A stretch of DNA of 64,000 nt from Bradyrhizobium prioriisuperbiae (GTDB lineage Bacteria > Pseudomonadota > Alphaproteobacteria > Rhizobiales > Xanthobacteraceae): contig NZ_CP135921.1 of the NCBI RefSeq assembly GCF_032397745.1, forward strand, positions 3,894,501 through 3,958,500. Direction: 5' to 3'. This document shows positions 26,028 to 34,292 of this stretch, in pieces (the first letter of the stretch is position 1; every line of letters starts with the position of its first letter). The position numbers were made by a program, and so were the translations under genes. The notes beneath the pieces were generated by a model. The model was not told the origin of the DNA. It did not search any database and saw only the letters and a list, made by a program, of their open reading frames with translations.

Positions 26028-26480
26028 ATGAGCAAGGCCGCTTCGCCGAAACCGCGAAAGACCACGCGGCCGGCCTATGTGCTCGAGGAGCAGATCGGCT
26101 TCGTCCTGCGCCAGGTGTCGCAGCGCCACTCCACCATTTTCATGGAGCAGATCGGCAGCGGCCTGACGCCCACGCAATGGACCGCGCTGATCAAGCTGTA
26201 CGAGACCGGCCCCTGTTCGCAAAATCAACTGGGCCGCATCACCGCCATGGACGTCGCCACCATCAAGGGCGTGATCGACCGCCTGACCGCCCGCGGCCTG
26301 ACCGAGACCGGCCCCGATCCCGACGACGGCCGCAGGCTGCTTGTGAGTCTCAGCAAGGCCGGCCAACTGGTGGTGGAGAAAGCGCTGCCCAACGCGCTCG
26401 AGATCACCGAGACGACACTCGCTCCGCTCAACCCCAAAGAGCGCGAGACGCTGCTGGCGCTGCTGTCGAAGTTGCGGTGA
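26028..26480 (+). CDS. MarR-family transcriptional regulator
   Basis: A 150-residue winged-helix protein. The start at 26028 (MSKAASPKPRK) follows CAATCCAGGGGACTATC; the open frame to 25947 would cross the repeat. The HTH reads GPCSQNQLGRITAMDVATIKGVIDRLTARGL, followed by the wing DPDDGRRLLVSLSKAG with the usual D-x-R. In Pseudomonas putida the nicotinate genes are repressed by the MarR protein NicR, whose inducer is 6-hydroxynicotinate. As the last gene of the hnr/transport group, this is the best candidate to bind the related sites at 13330, 17266 and 58162. That link is inference. An internally deleted copy lies at 27173. Confidence 0.92.
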   Translation: MSKAASPKPRKTTRPAYVLEEQIGFVLRQVSQRHSTIFMEQIGSGLTPTQWTALIKLYETGPCSQNQLGRITAMDVATIKGVIDRLTARGLTETGPDPDDGRRLLVSLSKAGQLVVEKALPNALEITETTLAPLNPKERETLLALLSKLR

Positions 26481-26628
26481 TGGCCGGTCGGCGCGGGAGC
26501 GAAGTAAGCTTTGGCGTGCTGAGCCTTTCAGCCCTCCCTCGATTGGGCTAAGGTGCTGAATTGGTTTGGCCTAGCAATGCTCTCGGCTTGTAGCCGTCCT
26601 CTTTGGTGTTGCCGACAAGACGATAAAC

Positions 26629-26709
26629 ATGCGCAACACGGTCTTGATCCTCGCCACGATTCTTGTTTTCGCGGCCTCTATTACGGCGGCGTCCTGCAAG
26701 ACCGAATGA
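26629..26709 (+). CDS. possible very small lipoprotein-like peptide
   Basis: A 26-residue frame: MRNTVLILATILVFAASITA followed by ASCKTE. It has a hydrophobic signal and a Cys in a lipobox-like position (AASC), similar in size to entericidin-type peptides. The ribosome site is weak. Its end overlaps the next small frame. It may be spurious. Confidence 0.3.
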   Translation: MRNTVLILATILVFAASITAASCKTE

Positions 26710-26876
26710 TGCGCAAGACACGCAGGCCTGGTTCGTCAATATTTTCCATTGGCACCACGTTTAGGGCTCTCGCCACCCGAGAGTCCTTTCTCTTTGTTTT
26801 GCTCGTTTGTGCACTGGTTGTGTTTATAGCGACGCTTGTTGGAATGGATAAGGCTGGCTACTTTGGGCCGCGCTGA
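26706..26876 (+). CDS. possible small single-span membrane protein
   Basis: A 56-residue frame starting MMRKTRRPGSSIF with one clear membrane segment (FLFVLLVCALVVFIATLVG) and a short tail DKAGYFGPR. It overlaps the preceding small frame by four bases, which supports the pair being read together. The basic N-terminus suggests the C-terminus is outside. No family recognised. Confidence 0.4.
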   Translation: MMRKTRRPGSSIFSIGTTFRALATRESFLFVLLVCALVVFIATLVGMDKAGYFGPR

Positions 26877-26894
26877 TAGTGAGCGGAGGGAATA

Positions 26895-27122
26895 TTACCG
26901 CCTGCTGCCTCTCTCAGGAAGATTCCGAGCATCTTCGGCGGTCTCGCTGATTAGCATTGGCAAATCGTGACCCATACGGCTTACCGAGCGGCCGTCGACG
27001 TGGTGTCCTTCGGCTCGGTAAACACACATGGAGACTTCGGTCAGGCTGAAATGCCATCCTGGGAGCTCGGGGAATGACGGCGTGCGATTGTCCATGCCAA
27101 GAACCATATCACTCCGAGCCAA
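26895..27122 (-). CDS. small hypothetical protein
   Basis: 75 residues. The middle (PSFPELPGWHFSLTEVSMCV, YRAEGHHVDGRSVSRMGHD) recalls a small protein type common in Bradyrhizobium genomes, with LPGW, EVS-x-x-VY and GRSV blocks, of unknown function. No signal peptide or membrane segment. It stands alone, opposite in strand to its neighbours. Confidence 0.5.
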   Translation of the reverse strand: MARSDMVLGMDNRTPSFPELPGWHFSLTEVSMCVYRAEGHHVDGRSVSRMGHDLPMLISETAEDARNLPERGSRR

Positions 27123-27172
27123 GAGCTAACAAATTTCGATAAAGGTCTTGTCGTACAAGGGTGGGTTAGTTA

Positions 27173-27400
27173 GCGCAGCGTCACTCCACCATCTTCACCG
27201 AGCAGATCGGCAGCGGCCTGACCGAGACCGGGCCCGATCCCGACGATGGCCGCAGGCTGCTGGTCAGCCTGAGCAAGGCCGGCCAGCTGGTGGTGGAGAA
27301 GGCATTGCCCAACGCGCTCGAGATCACCGAAGCGACGCTCGCCCCGCTCAATGCCAAGGAGCGCGAGACGCTGCTGGTGCTGCTGTCGAAATTGCGGTGA
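27173..27400 (+). pseudogene. truncated, internally deleted copy of the MarR gene
   Basis: The DNA closely repeats parts of the MarR gene at 26028. It begins at the QRHSTIF segment, keeps EQIGSGL, then jumps directly to TETGPDPDDGRRLLVSLSKAG and runs to the same ending (ALPNALEITEATLAPLN... LLSKLR, TGA at 27398). The region between the two occurrences of cggcctgac in the parent (helices and HTH) is missing, consistent with deletion between short direct repeats. The N-terminal codons and promoter are absent. Many changes are at third positions, so the copy was under selection for a time or came from a relative. Confidence 0.85.
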
Positions 27401-27419
27401 GCGGCGGAGTGAAGCGGAC

Positions 27420-27611
27420 TTAGACCGTCATCTCTTTGCCGACCGGTGGCAAGAGCGCCAAAACGATATAGGGCAAAGGATAGAACAATCCGCCCCAGAT
27501 GAACCAGATGGCCTGAGAGCGTCCCCGCTGTGCGGCATATCTCGCGGTATGACGCCCGCACATAGAAATGAGGGTGAGATATAGGATTGCAGCAAGCATC
27601 AGCGCGAACAT
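27420..27611 (-). CDS. small membrane protein
   Basis: 63 residues with two hydrophobic segments: MFALMLAAILYLTLISM at the start and IWFIWGGLFYPLPYIVLALL near the end. The stretch between them (RHTARYAAQRGRSQAIW) is basic, suggesting it lies inside the cell. No family recognised. Neighbours are small exported or unknown proteins on the same strand. Confidence 0.5.
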   Translation of the reverse strand: MFALMLAAILYLTLISMCGRHTARYAAQRGRSQAIWFIWGGLFYPLPYIVLALLPPVGKEMTV

Positions 27612-27702
27612 GCGACGGCTCCGGTCACTGTGCTGCTAAATATAACAGGCTCGAGGGGCGCGGGCGATACACGCTGTCGTTAACGAAAGTCGCCTTCCGC
27701 CC

Positions 27703-27912
27703 TCAAGCCTTTCGCCCATCCGGCTTGCCGATCACGCAGCGCCAGGCGGCGAGGCGCTCTGACGGATGCTGCTTCATCCATTCGGCCAGCTGCGGCATGC
27801 CGATCATGCATGACTGCATCGAGATCTCCGCGAAGTCCGAGGTTGTGACGGTCTGCTCGTGGCAATCGGCCGGCGCGGCGAGGCTGCAGAGTACGGCGAT
27901 GATCTTGATCAC
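27703..27912 (-). CDS. small exported cysteine-containing protein
   Basis: 69 residues from a GTG at 27912 (GTGATCAAG). A short signal peptide (IKIIAVLCSLAAPADC) precedes EQTVTTSDFAEISMQSCMIG and MPQLAEWMKQHP, ending WRCVIGKPDGRKA. Three Cys in the mature part suggest a periplasmic, disulfide-bonded protein. Its start overlaps the stop of the upstream gene by three bases (GTGA), so the two are coupled. Function unknown. Confidence 0.65.
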   Translation of the reverse strand: MIKIIAVLCSLAAPADCHEQTVTTSDFAEISMQSCMIGMPQLAEWMKQHPSERLAAWRCVIGKPDGRKA

Positions 27913-28079
27913 GACAGCGATCCGCCGTCGTTGCGATCGCCGCCGGTGACGCTCACCGAATTGTCCCGCTGCTCGGAATCGGTCGACGGAAAGATGTTGT
28001 CGTAGAGCGCGCGGGCATCCCGAATGAGGCGGATGCGCTCGCGCTCGGACTTTGAAACAAACCGGATAACCTCGCCCAT
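27909..28079 (-). CDS. small hypothetical protein
   Basis: 56 residues. The start at 28079 (MGEVIRFVSKSERERIRLIR) has the ribosome site CAGGAGCGAAAG; the open frame to 28148 lacks one. It is highly charged and helical at first (RDARALYDNIFP), with a low-complexity tail (NSVSVTGGDRNDGG). It is coupled to the exported protein downstream. A similar small gene type (VIRF...RERIRLIRDARALYD) is common in bradyrhizobia, from memory; function unknown. Confidence 0.6.
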   Translation of the reverse strand: MGEVIRFVSKSERERIRLIRDARALYDNIFPSTDSEQRDNSVSVTGGDRNDGGSLS

Positions 28080-28365
28080 CTTTCGCTCCTGATGCTCTGT
28101 GCGGCGGGTCTTGCGCCGCATCGTCTCGTGTTGCACTGCAACACTCATGCCATTGAGCTAGGGCCGAAAGCCGGCGTCACCAAGGGGGCGGATGTGGAAG
28201 CAACCCTCCCGAATTTTGGAAGGCTAGAACGTTAAACGCCCCATAACCGCCGAAATTTCGCATGTTTTCACTGTTTTGACGGCTTGTGCGTCCCAGCGCC
28301 TTCCGACGTCTGCCGGGATATGGCAAACTCGGGAGCTATCCTTCCGGATTATGGAAGAGGGATCG

Positions 28366-29262
28366 ATGGATCGCCTGGACGCGATGTCGACCTTCCTGGC
28401 CGTGGTCGAGGCCGGCAGCCTGTCCGCCGCCGCCCGGCGATTGAGCACGCCGCTCGCCACCGTCAGCCGCAGGATCTCCGAACTCGAGTCCCATCTGCAC
28501 ACCAAGCTGTTCAACCGCTCCAGCCGCAAGCTGGTGCTGACCGATGCCGGCAGCTCCTATGTCGCGGCATGCAAGCGCATTCTCGCTGATGTCTCCGAGG
28601 CCGAGCGCATCGCGTCCGGCGAATATGCCGCGCCGACCGGCGAACTCACCGTGACGGCGCCGATCGGCCTCGGGCGCACGTTCCTGATTCCGATCCTGAC
28701 GGATTTCCTCAAGCTCTATCCGGACATCAAGGCGCGCCTGATCCTCAGCGATCGCGTGCTCAGTCTGTTTCAGGAGCAGATCGATATCGGGCTGCGCATC
28801 GGCGCGCTGCCGGACAGCAGCCTGATGGCGATCCGGGTCGGCACCACGCGCCGCGTGGTCTGCGCCAGCCCGGCCTATCTGGCTGAGCGCGGAACGCCGC
28901 GCACGCCGGACAAGCTGGCCGGCCATGACTGCATCAGTTATGTGGGTTTCGTGGCGCCCGACGTCTGGACCTTCGTCAGGGACAACACCACCGTCGCCGT
29001 GCCGGTGCAGCCGCGGCTCGTGATCGACAGCGCCGAAGCGGCGTGCGATGCCGCCTGTGCCGGCATCGGCATCACGTCCGCTTATGCCTATCACTTCCAG
29101 GCCGCCCTGGAACGTGGCGCCCTGACGACGCTGCTGGACGAGTTTCAGCCGGCATCGCTGCCGGTGAATATCGTCTACACGGCCAACCGTTTCCTGCCGA
29201 TCAAGGTGCGGGCGTTTCTCGATTTCGCTGCGCCACGGCTCAAGCGTGGCTTTGCCGAGTAG
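28366..29262 (+). CDS. LysR-family transcriptional regulator
   Basis: 298 residues. I choose ATG 28366 (MDRLDAMSTFLAVVEAGSLS) because GAAGAGG precedes it; the ATG at 28351 is less likely. The HTH is AAARRLSTPLATVSRRISELE and the effector domain has TVTAPIGLGRTFLIPILTDF, the pattern of the CrgA/DsdC-like branch that is often autoregulated or controls a divergent gene. CTTCC-ggattat-GGAAG at 28341-28355 overlaps the leader and may be an autoregulatory site. There is no evident target next to it, since the left neighbours are small proteins. Confidence 0.92.
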   Translation: MDRLDAMSTFLAVVEAGSLSAAARRLSTPLATVSRRISELESHLHTKLFNRSSRKLVLTDAGSSYVAACKRILADVSEAERIASGEYAAPTGELTVTAPIGLGRTFLIPILTDFLKLYPDIKARLILSDRVLSLFQEQIDIGLRIGALPDSSLMAIRVGTTRRVVCASPAYLAERGTPRTPDKLAGHDCISYVGFVAPDVWTFVRDNTTVAVPVQPRLVIDSAEAACDAACAGIGITSAYAYHFQAALERGALTTLLDEFQPASLPVNIVYTANRFLPIKVRAFLDFAAPRLKRGFAE

Positions 29263-29269
29263 GTAGTCT

Positions 29270-29354
29270 GTAGGGTGGGTTCGCGAAGCGTAACCCACCG
29301 TCATGGAACGCGGAGCGAGAGAATGGTGGGTTACGCTGCGCTAACCCACCCTAC
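29270..29354. repeat. gtagggtgggtt-type palindrome
   Basis: GTAGGGTGGGTT at 29270 is answered by aacccaccctac ending at 29354, and cgtaacccacc by ggtgggttacg inside. It forms a long cruciform-like structure between two convergent genes and may end transcription from both sides. Confidence 0.85.
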
Positions 29355-29363
29355 ATGACTACA

Positions 29364-29843
29364 TCACCCGCGCCGGGCCGCCTCGATCGCGGCGACATCG
29401 ATCTTCGTCATGGTCATCATGGCCGTGAAGGCGCGTTTGGCTTCATCGCCGCCGATCGCCAGCGCCTCCGTCAGCACGCGCGGCGTGATCTGCCAGGAGA
29501 TGCCCCATTTGTCCTTGCACCAGCCGCATGCACTCTCCTGGCCGCCATTGCCGACAATGGCGTTCCAGTAGCGATCGGTCTCCTCCTGATCGTCGGTGGC
29601 GATCTGAAACGAGAAGGCTTCGGTTTGCTTGAACATCGGACCGCCGTTGAGGCCGAGACAGGGAACTCCGGCGACGGTGAACTGCACGGTGATCACGTCG
29701 CCCGCCTTGCCGGCGGGATAGTCGGTGGGCGCGCGATGCACGCTGGTCACGGCACTGTCGGGAAAAACTTCGGCGTAGAAGCGGGCCGCAGCCTCCGCAT
29801 CCTTGTCGTACCACAGGCAAATCGTGTTCTTGGCTACGGTCAT
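29364..29843 (-). CDS. VOC superfamily protein, PhnB-like
   Basis: 159 residues: NTICLWYDKDAEAAARFYAEVFPDS at the start, TVQFTVAGVPCLGLNGGP, and the second repeat ETDRYWNAIVGNGGQES followed by CGWCKDKWGISWQITPR. This is the glyoxalase/bleomycin-resistance fold in the branch once labelled 3-demethylubiquinone methyltransferase. The branch has paired beta-alpha-beta-beta-beta units, and its metal residues are often lost. Function unknown; single gene. Confidence 0.88.
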   Translation of the reverse strand: MTVAKNTICLWYDKDAEAAARFYAEVFPDSAVTSVHRAPTDYPAGKAGDVITVQFTVAGVPCLGLNGGPMFKQTEAFSFQIATDDQEETDRYWNAIVGNGGQESACGWCKDKWGISWQITPRVLTEALAIGGDEAKRAFTAMMTMTKIDVAAIEAARRG

Positions 29844-30005
29844 TGCGTGTCCTTCCCTTGGCTAATTGGCTAAGTACCGTCTGCGGGTGTTGATCGATAC
29901 CACGCTGTCATGACTATGCGTTGATTCCAAGTCATGCACGCATGGAGATTGTGAACCCATAAACCGATGGACGGTTCCTGGGGCGGATCTTACTGCGCCA
30001 CATAT

Positions 30006-30947
30006 TCACTTCGACGGCGAAACGAACCGACGAAACGTGCCCGGATGCGAGGAGACCAGGCGTGATACCTGTCCGGTAATCAGCTCCGTCACAACAAGGC
30101 TTGCGCGGGTCGGAGGCCGATCCCGATGACGAAACAGAGTTCGCGTGACTTCGAGACCTTCGATCGGCGCACCGACGAACTCTTTCTCTCTCAACTGGCG
30201 GCCCACGGCCGATGACGGCACGACGGCAAATCCGGCACCGGCGCGGATCGCTTCCATCACCAGCGTAAATGAATCCACATCCGCGACCACGCGAAGGCGA
30301 AACTTCGATCGGGCCTGCAGCCGTTCCAGCATCTCTCGCGTGAAGCTGCCGAGCACAAGCGGGATGTCGTCGAGCTGGCTCGGCTTGAGCCGGCGCGATT
30401 TGAACGGCCAGTCCTGGGGCCTCGCGATCAGCCACATGGATTCCTTGAACAAGGGTTCGTCGATGAGATCCGGATGCTGAAGCTCTGACGTCATGATGCC
30501 GATATCGACGCGGCCGGACAGCAGGCCGTCGCGCACGGCCGGGGAAAAGTCCTCGTGCAAATAGAGCTTGATGCGGGGATAACGCGCGACGCACTCCGAC
30601 AGGATTTTCCCGACGAACAGGATGCCGACCGATGGCGGAAAGGCAAATCCCACGTGTCCGACGGGGTCAGTTCCTTGTGAGCGCACTTCGGTTTCGAGCT
30701 GTTGCGCCATGCGCAGCATGAGCTCCGCGCGTTCAAGCACAAGAAGACCGGCTGCGGTTGGCTCCACCCCGCGCCGGTGCCGTGTCAACAACGCCAGGCC
30801 CAGATGGTCTTCCAAGAGCTTGATGCGCCGCGTGAGTGCGGGCTGAACAATGCCCAGTGATATCGCCGCTCGCGAGAAGCTGCGCTGACGGGCGATCTCG
30901 ACAAAATAACGAAGGGAGATGAGGTCCACGTCGGGGGTCATGTCCAT
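30006..30947 (-). CDS. LysR-family regulator (divergent to CocE-like hydrolase)
   Basis: 313 residues. The HTH is VEIARQRSFSRAAISLGIVQPALTRRIKLLED, and the effector domain has GHVGFAFPPSVGILFVGKIL and RVDIGIMTS, as in the Nac/Cbl-like branch. Start codons at 30947 and 30941 are both possible. The gene is divergent from the CocE-like hydrolase with a 243-base gap, so that hydrolase is the likely target. Confidence 0.92.
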   Translation of the reverse strand: MDMTPDVDLISLRYFVEIARQRSFSRAAISLGIVQPALTRRIKLLEDHLGLALLTRHRRGVEPTAAGLLVLERAELMLRMAQQLETEVRSQGTDPVGHVGFAFPPSVGILFVGKILSECVARYPRIKLYLHEDFSPAVRDGLLSGRVDIGIMTSELQHPDLIDEPLFKESMWLIARPQDWPFKSRRLKPSQLDDIPLVLGSFTREMLERLQARSKFRLRVVADVDSFTLVMEAIRAGAGFAVVPSSAVGRQLREKEFVGAPIEGLEVTRTLFRHRDRPPTRASLVVTELITGQVSRLVSSHPGTFRRFVSPSK

Positions 30948-31190
30948 CTAGATATCATGGTTCGCTATGGCTGCGATCAGAAATTACCATTTCAAATATA
31001 ACACGATTGCTGCTCATCTCGGCCAGCAGCGCGGACATCAAGGTGCGCGCCAAATAATCAAGGGTGGAGGAAATGGTGCTGACGCAGCTCGCTGTCGCCT
31101 GTCTGTGCGCGGCCGCAAAGTAACTGCGGCGCTCGTGGCCAACACCGATCAGCCCCTTATCGCAGCATCCCTGGAACGGAAGGAAATCCC
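30948..31190. promoter_or_regulatory. divergent promoter region of lysR and cocE-like gene
   Basis: AT-rich near 30950-31010 (ttaccatttcaaatataaca), which suits the LysR-controlled promoter pair. No clear dyad was found. Confidence 0.4.
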
Positions 31191-32897
31191 ATGATCATCG
31201 AACGTGATGTGGCCATCGCGATGGACGATGGGCTGGAGCTTCGGGCCGACATCTATCGTCCCGACGGGGCGGAGCCCGTGCCGGTGATCATGACCATGGG
31301 CCCTTACGGCAAGGGCGTCACCTACCAGGATCACCATTACAAGCACAGCTGGGACTGGATGATTCAGAACCATCCGGATCTGCTGGCCGGCTCGAAACAC
31401 CGCTGGCTGACCTGGGAAACCGTCGATCCCGAAATCTGGGTGGCGTGGGGATACGCTGTCATCCGTGTCGACTCCCGCGGCGCCGGACGTTCTCCCGGCA
31501 CTCTTGATATTTTCTCCGAGCGGGAAACGCTCGACTTCTATCATGCCATCGAATGGGGGGGCACGCGGGACTGGTCGAACGGCAAGGTCGGGCTGAACGG
31601 GATTTCCTACTACGCCATGAATCAATGGTGGGTGGCCGCCCTGCAGCCTCCGCATCTCACCGCCATGATTCCCTGGGAAGGCGCGGCGGACAGCTATCGC
31701 GATGTGTTTCGCCATGGCGGCATTCTCTCCAACAAGTTCATCGAGAGCTGGTATCCACGCCAGGTGCTTTCGGTCCAGCACGGCAATCCGACGGCACCGC
31801 ATGATCCGTGGCTCGATCAGTCGTCGAGCGGACCCGAGAAGCTGTCGGAGTCGCAGCTGGCGGCGAACCGTTTTGATACGCTGGCAAATGCGCGCGCCCG
31901 CGAGATGGACGATCGCTGGTATCGGAATCGCTCGCCGGACTGGTCCAAGGTGATCACGCCATTCGTCAGCGCGGCAAGCTGGGCGGGCTTCGGTCTGCAT
32001 CCGCGCGGAAATTTCGCGGCGTTCACCCATGCGGCCTCGAAGCAGAAATGGCTCGATGGCCATCCCGGTCGCCACGAGGAATGGTTCTATCTCGAGTATG
32101 GATTGCAGCTGCAAAAGAGGTTCTTCGACCATTTTCTGAAAGGAGAGGCCAATGGCTGGGGCAATGAGGCCCGCGTATGGCTCAACCTGCGCAAGCCATT
32201 TACCGACCAGGTCGAATTGCGGAAAGAGAACGAATGGCCGCTGTCGGGGACGGCATGGACGAAACTGTTTCTTGATGCCAGGGCCGGGGCGCTCACCTGG
32301 GAAGCTCCCAAACAGGAGGGGCAAGCGACGTTCGCTGCTGCGGTCGAGAGCCTGCGCTGGATGTCGCCACCGCTGACGGAGGAAACGGAAATCACCGGGC
32401 CTCTGGCGCTGAAGCTCTTCGTGTCGTCATCAACAATAGACGCGGATATGTTTGTGACGCTGCAGGCGTTTTCGCCCGACGGGCGCGAGGTCGAGTTTCA
32501 GGGAACGGTTGATCCGCATACGCCGCTGGCGCAGGGCTGGCTGCGCGCGTCACATCGAAAGCTTTGCAAGGAGCGCTCCACGCCGTTTCAGCCGTATCAC
32601 ACCCATGATGAGAAGCAGCCGCTCACCCCAGGGGAGATCTATGAGCTGGATGTTGAAATCTGGCCGACTTGTATCGTGTTGCCGGCCGGATATCGCCTGG
32701 CGTTGGACATCCGTGGTCACGACTTCAGCCGTCCGTCGGCGAATGAAGGCCTGCTTTACAGTGGGGCCGGTCCATGGCTTCACGACGATGCGCTGGATCG
32801 GCCGATGAGTATTTTCGGCGGCGAGACCACCATTCATACCGGTCCTGGCAGAGAATCCTTTCTGCTGGTTCCTGTGATTCTCCGGCGCTCGACCTAA
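31191..32897 (+). CDS. CocE/NonD family hydrolase
   Basis: 568 residues. The N-terminal hydrolase domain contains DDGLELRADIYRPDG, the oxyanion-region Tyr in MTMGPYGKGVTY, RVDSRGAGRSPG, and the nucleophile in GLNGISYYAMNQWWVAALQPP (Ser near 139). The C-terminal jelly-roll starts near ITGPLALKLFVSSSTIDADMF. These proteins (cocaine esterase, X-Pro dipeptidyl peptidase relatives) hydrolyse esters or amides of acyl side chains. No signal peptide, so it is cytosolic. GGAAGGAAATCCC precedes the ATG. Likely regulated by the divergent LysR. Confidence 0.92.
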   Translation: MIIERDVAIAMDDGLELRADIYRPDGAEPVPVIMTMGPYGKGVTYQDHHYKHSWDWMIQNHPDLLAGSKHRWLTWETVDPEIWVAWGYAVIRVDSRGAGRSPGTLDIFSERETLDFYHAIEWGGTRDWSNGKVGLNGISYYAMNQWWVAALQPPHLTAMIPWEGAADSYRDVFRHGGILSNKFIESWYPRQVLSVQHGNPTAPHDPWLDQSSSGPEKLSESQLAANRFDTLANARAREMDDRWYRNRSPDWSKVITPFVSAASWAGFGLHPRGNFAAFTHAASKQKWLDGHPGRHEEWFYLEYGLQLQKRFFDHFLKGEANGWGNEARVWLNLRKPFTDQVELRKENEWPLSGTAWTKLFLDARAGALTWEAPKQEGQATFAAAVESLRWMSPPLTEETEITGPLALKLFVSSSTIDADMFVTLQAFSPDGREVEFQGTVDPHTPLAQGWLRASHRKLCKERSTPFQPYHTHDEKQPLTPGEIYELDVEIWPTCIVLPAGYRLALDIRGHDFSRPSANEGLLYSGAGPWLHDDALDRPMSIFGGETTIHTGPGRESFLLVPVILRRST

Positions 32898-33277
32898 AGC
32901 GTTTTCCAGCAAAGTGGATACCGGTTCCCCCGCGACAAACGCGAAGCGTTTGCGCGGAGAAAACGCGTCAAAACAAAAAGCTGGAGCTTCCGTTTCGATT
33001 TTATCGGAACGGGAGCTCTAGCTCTGGAGCATCCTCGCCGGCTGTGTTGACGATGTCAGGCACCTGGCGCCGCTGATGTCTGGCTTGTTGATTGATCACT
33101 TGGGAGGCCGCGTGCTTATCGTATCGTCGGGGCTAAGCATTGCCGCTCTCGTTGCCTTGAGCCTCGTTCACAGAAATGCGCGGGCTCCCCGGAGCAGGAA
33201 CAGTCACGGCGAAAGAGTTGCGGTGATTGATCTGCACCGCAGCTCGTGTCGGCGCAGCAATTGCGTGCGTATCAGCG
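32898..33277. other. intergenic region with palindromic repeat and MFS-like relic
   Basis: GCGTTTTC/GAAAACGC at 32899-32966 is a palindromic repeat of the 59046 type, followed by a hairpin-rich segment to about 33030. Reading forward from about 33060, MSGLLIDHLGGRVLIVSSGL (ATG 33076) resembles the end of an MFS transporter and soon runs into unrelated sequence, so it looks like a gene remnant. Nothing else was supported. Confidence 0.45.
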
Positions 33278-33538
33278 TCATTGAGATTTCGGACCGCCGT
33301 GATAGCGCGGTCCGTTGCCAACTTCGTCGGTCCGCGGCACGGCTGTGGATCGGGGGGCCGTGACAGTCGATGCAAATGCAGAATTCGGGTCGACCTGCGG
33401 GACGGCATCATAGGCAATTGGCCTGGCCTCATTCGGCCAATAGCTTTTGTCGGTGATGGTCGAGCCCGCCTGGGCCGTTGCCGATATCGCCGCCAGCGGC
33501 AGCAAAAGTGACATCGTGAGAAGGCTTTTCTTCAACAT
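33278..33538 (-). CDS. small exported protein, ECF-controlled, RYHGGPKS ending
   Basis: 86 residues with a signal peptide (MLKKSLLTMSLLLPLAAISA, cleaved near AQAGS). The mature part reads TITDKSYWPNEARPIAYDAV and ends in RYHGGPKSQ. The ATG at 33538 has GGAG upstream. A perfect GTAACC-N16-CGAA promoter is at 33588-33613, so it should belong to the regulon of the sigma factor encoded just upstream on the same strand. Its end resembles that of the lipoprotein at 46956 (RYYGGPKSP). Function unknown; a periplasmic stress role is likely. Confidence 0.75.
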   Translation of the reverse strand: MLKKSLLTMSLLLPLAAISATAQAGSTITDKSYWPNEARPIAYDAVPQVDPNSAFASTVTAPRSTAVPRTDEVGNGPRYHGGPKSQ

Positions 33539-33587
33539 GGTTCGGCTCCATTTTAGGAAGCGCGTCATATGCGCTTCTTAAGATGAG

Positions 33588-33613
33588 TTCGGAGCCGAAC
33601 GTCCGTCGGTTAC
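33588..33613 (-). promoter_or_regulatory. SigF/EcfF-type promoter of the small exported protein
   Basis: On the minus strand GTAACC (33608-33613), exactly 16 bases, then CGAA (33588-33591), 49 bases upstream of the ATG at 33538. It is identical in layout to the promoters at 34865 and 3270. Confidence 0.8.
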
Positions 33614-33650
33614 ATGTTCACGCCGACTTGAAGATAAGCACGAATCCGCG

Positions 33651-34292
33651 TCACCATCGCAACAGCCGCGGTCCAAGTATCGCGCCCGTCAGCGTGCACA
33701 GGACGATCGTGCCGCCATACCAGACGGCGACGAACGGCAGGGAATCGTCGGTACAGTGCAGCGCGTAGGCCAATGCGCTGATGCCACCGGCAACGAGACC
33801 GGCGCAAGCTCCGGCCCGGCGGAGATCGGTCGGCGCCGCCTGGCGCACCGCCCACATCATGACGGCGAACGGAACGATCGCGATCACCGGAATCGAAAGC
33901 AGGCATTCGAGCCATTGTTCGCCCATCACCATCTTGTCCCAATGCGAAGACGGCGTCAGCCCGAGGCTGATTGCGGCGAGCAGCACGACTGCGGCAAACG
34001 GCAGGACGACTGGGATCGACGAGGTTCGTCGCTCGCCGCCGGGGCGCGCCAGCCGTATCAGACATACCGATGCCAAACCGACGATCCCGGCCGCAAATGC
34101 GAGCTTCAAAGCAAGAAACATCACGGCGCGTGCGGTCATCAGGTCGGCGCGGACACCGAGCCCGACGAGCATCAGGCCGAGTGCCATGGCGGCTCCCGCG
34201 GCAAGGGCCATGCCCATCCTGCGGCCCACCCATCGGTGATCGACCGGTTCGACGTGCGCGCTCAGCGCGGTCACGAGGTCATCCGTCTTCAT
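33651..34292 (-). CDS. nrsF: NrsF-type anti-sigma factor (DUF1109)
   Basis: 213 residues with six hydrophobic segments, an integral membrane anti-sigma factor. MKTDDLVTALSAHVEPVDHRW is the cytoplasmic sigma-binding start. WLECLLSIPVIA and LHCTDDSLPFVAVWY carry the two conserved Cys of the family, which in Caulobacter NrsF sense metal or oxidant stress and release SigF. The ATG overlaps the stop of the sigma gene (ATGA). In Bradyrhizobium the equivalent pair is EcfF/OsrA, induced by reactive oxygen species, as I recall. So this pair likely senses oxidative or metal stress. Confidence 0.9.
   Translation of the reverse strand: MKTDDLVTALSAHVEPVDHRWVGRRMGMALAAGAAMALGLMLVGLGVRADLMTARAVMFLALKLAFAAGIVGLASVCLIRLARPGGERRTSSIPVVLPFAAVVLLAAISLGLTPSSHWDKMVMGEQWLECLLSIPVIAIVPFAVMMWAVRQAAPTDLRRAGACAGLVAGGISALAYALHCTDDSLPFVAVWYGGTIVLCTLTGAILGPRLLRW

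Noticed and set aside
32899..33030. Rho-independent terminator behind the CocE-like gene
   Set aside because: The inverted repeats belong to the dispersed family and are not followed by a T-run.
33076..33363. A separate 95-residue gene
   Set aside because: Only the first 30 or so residues resemble an MFS end; the rest is shadow sequence opposite the exported-protein gene, so it was treated as a relic.
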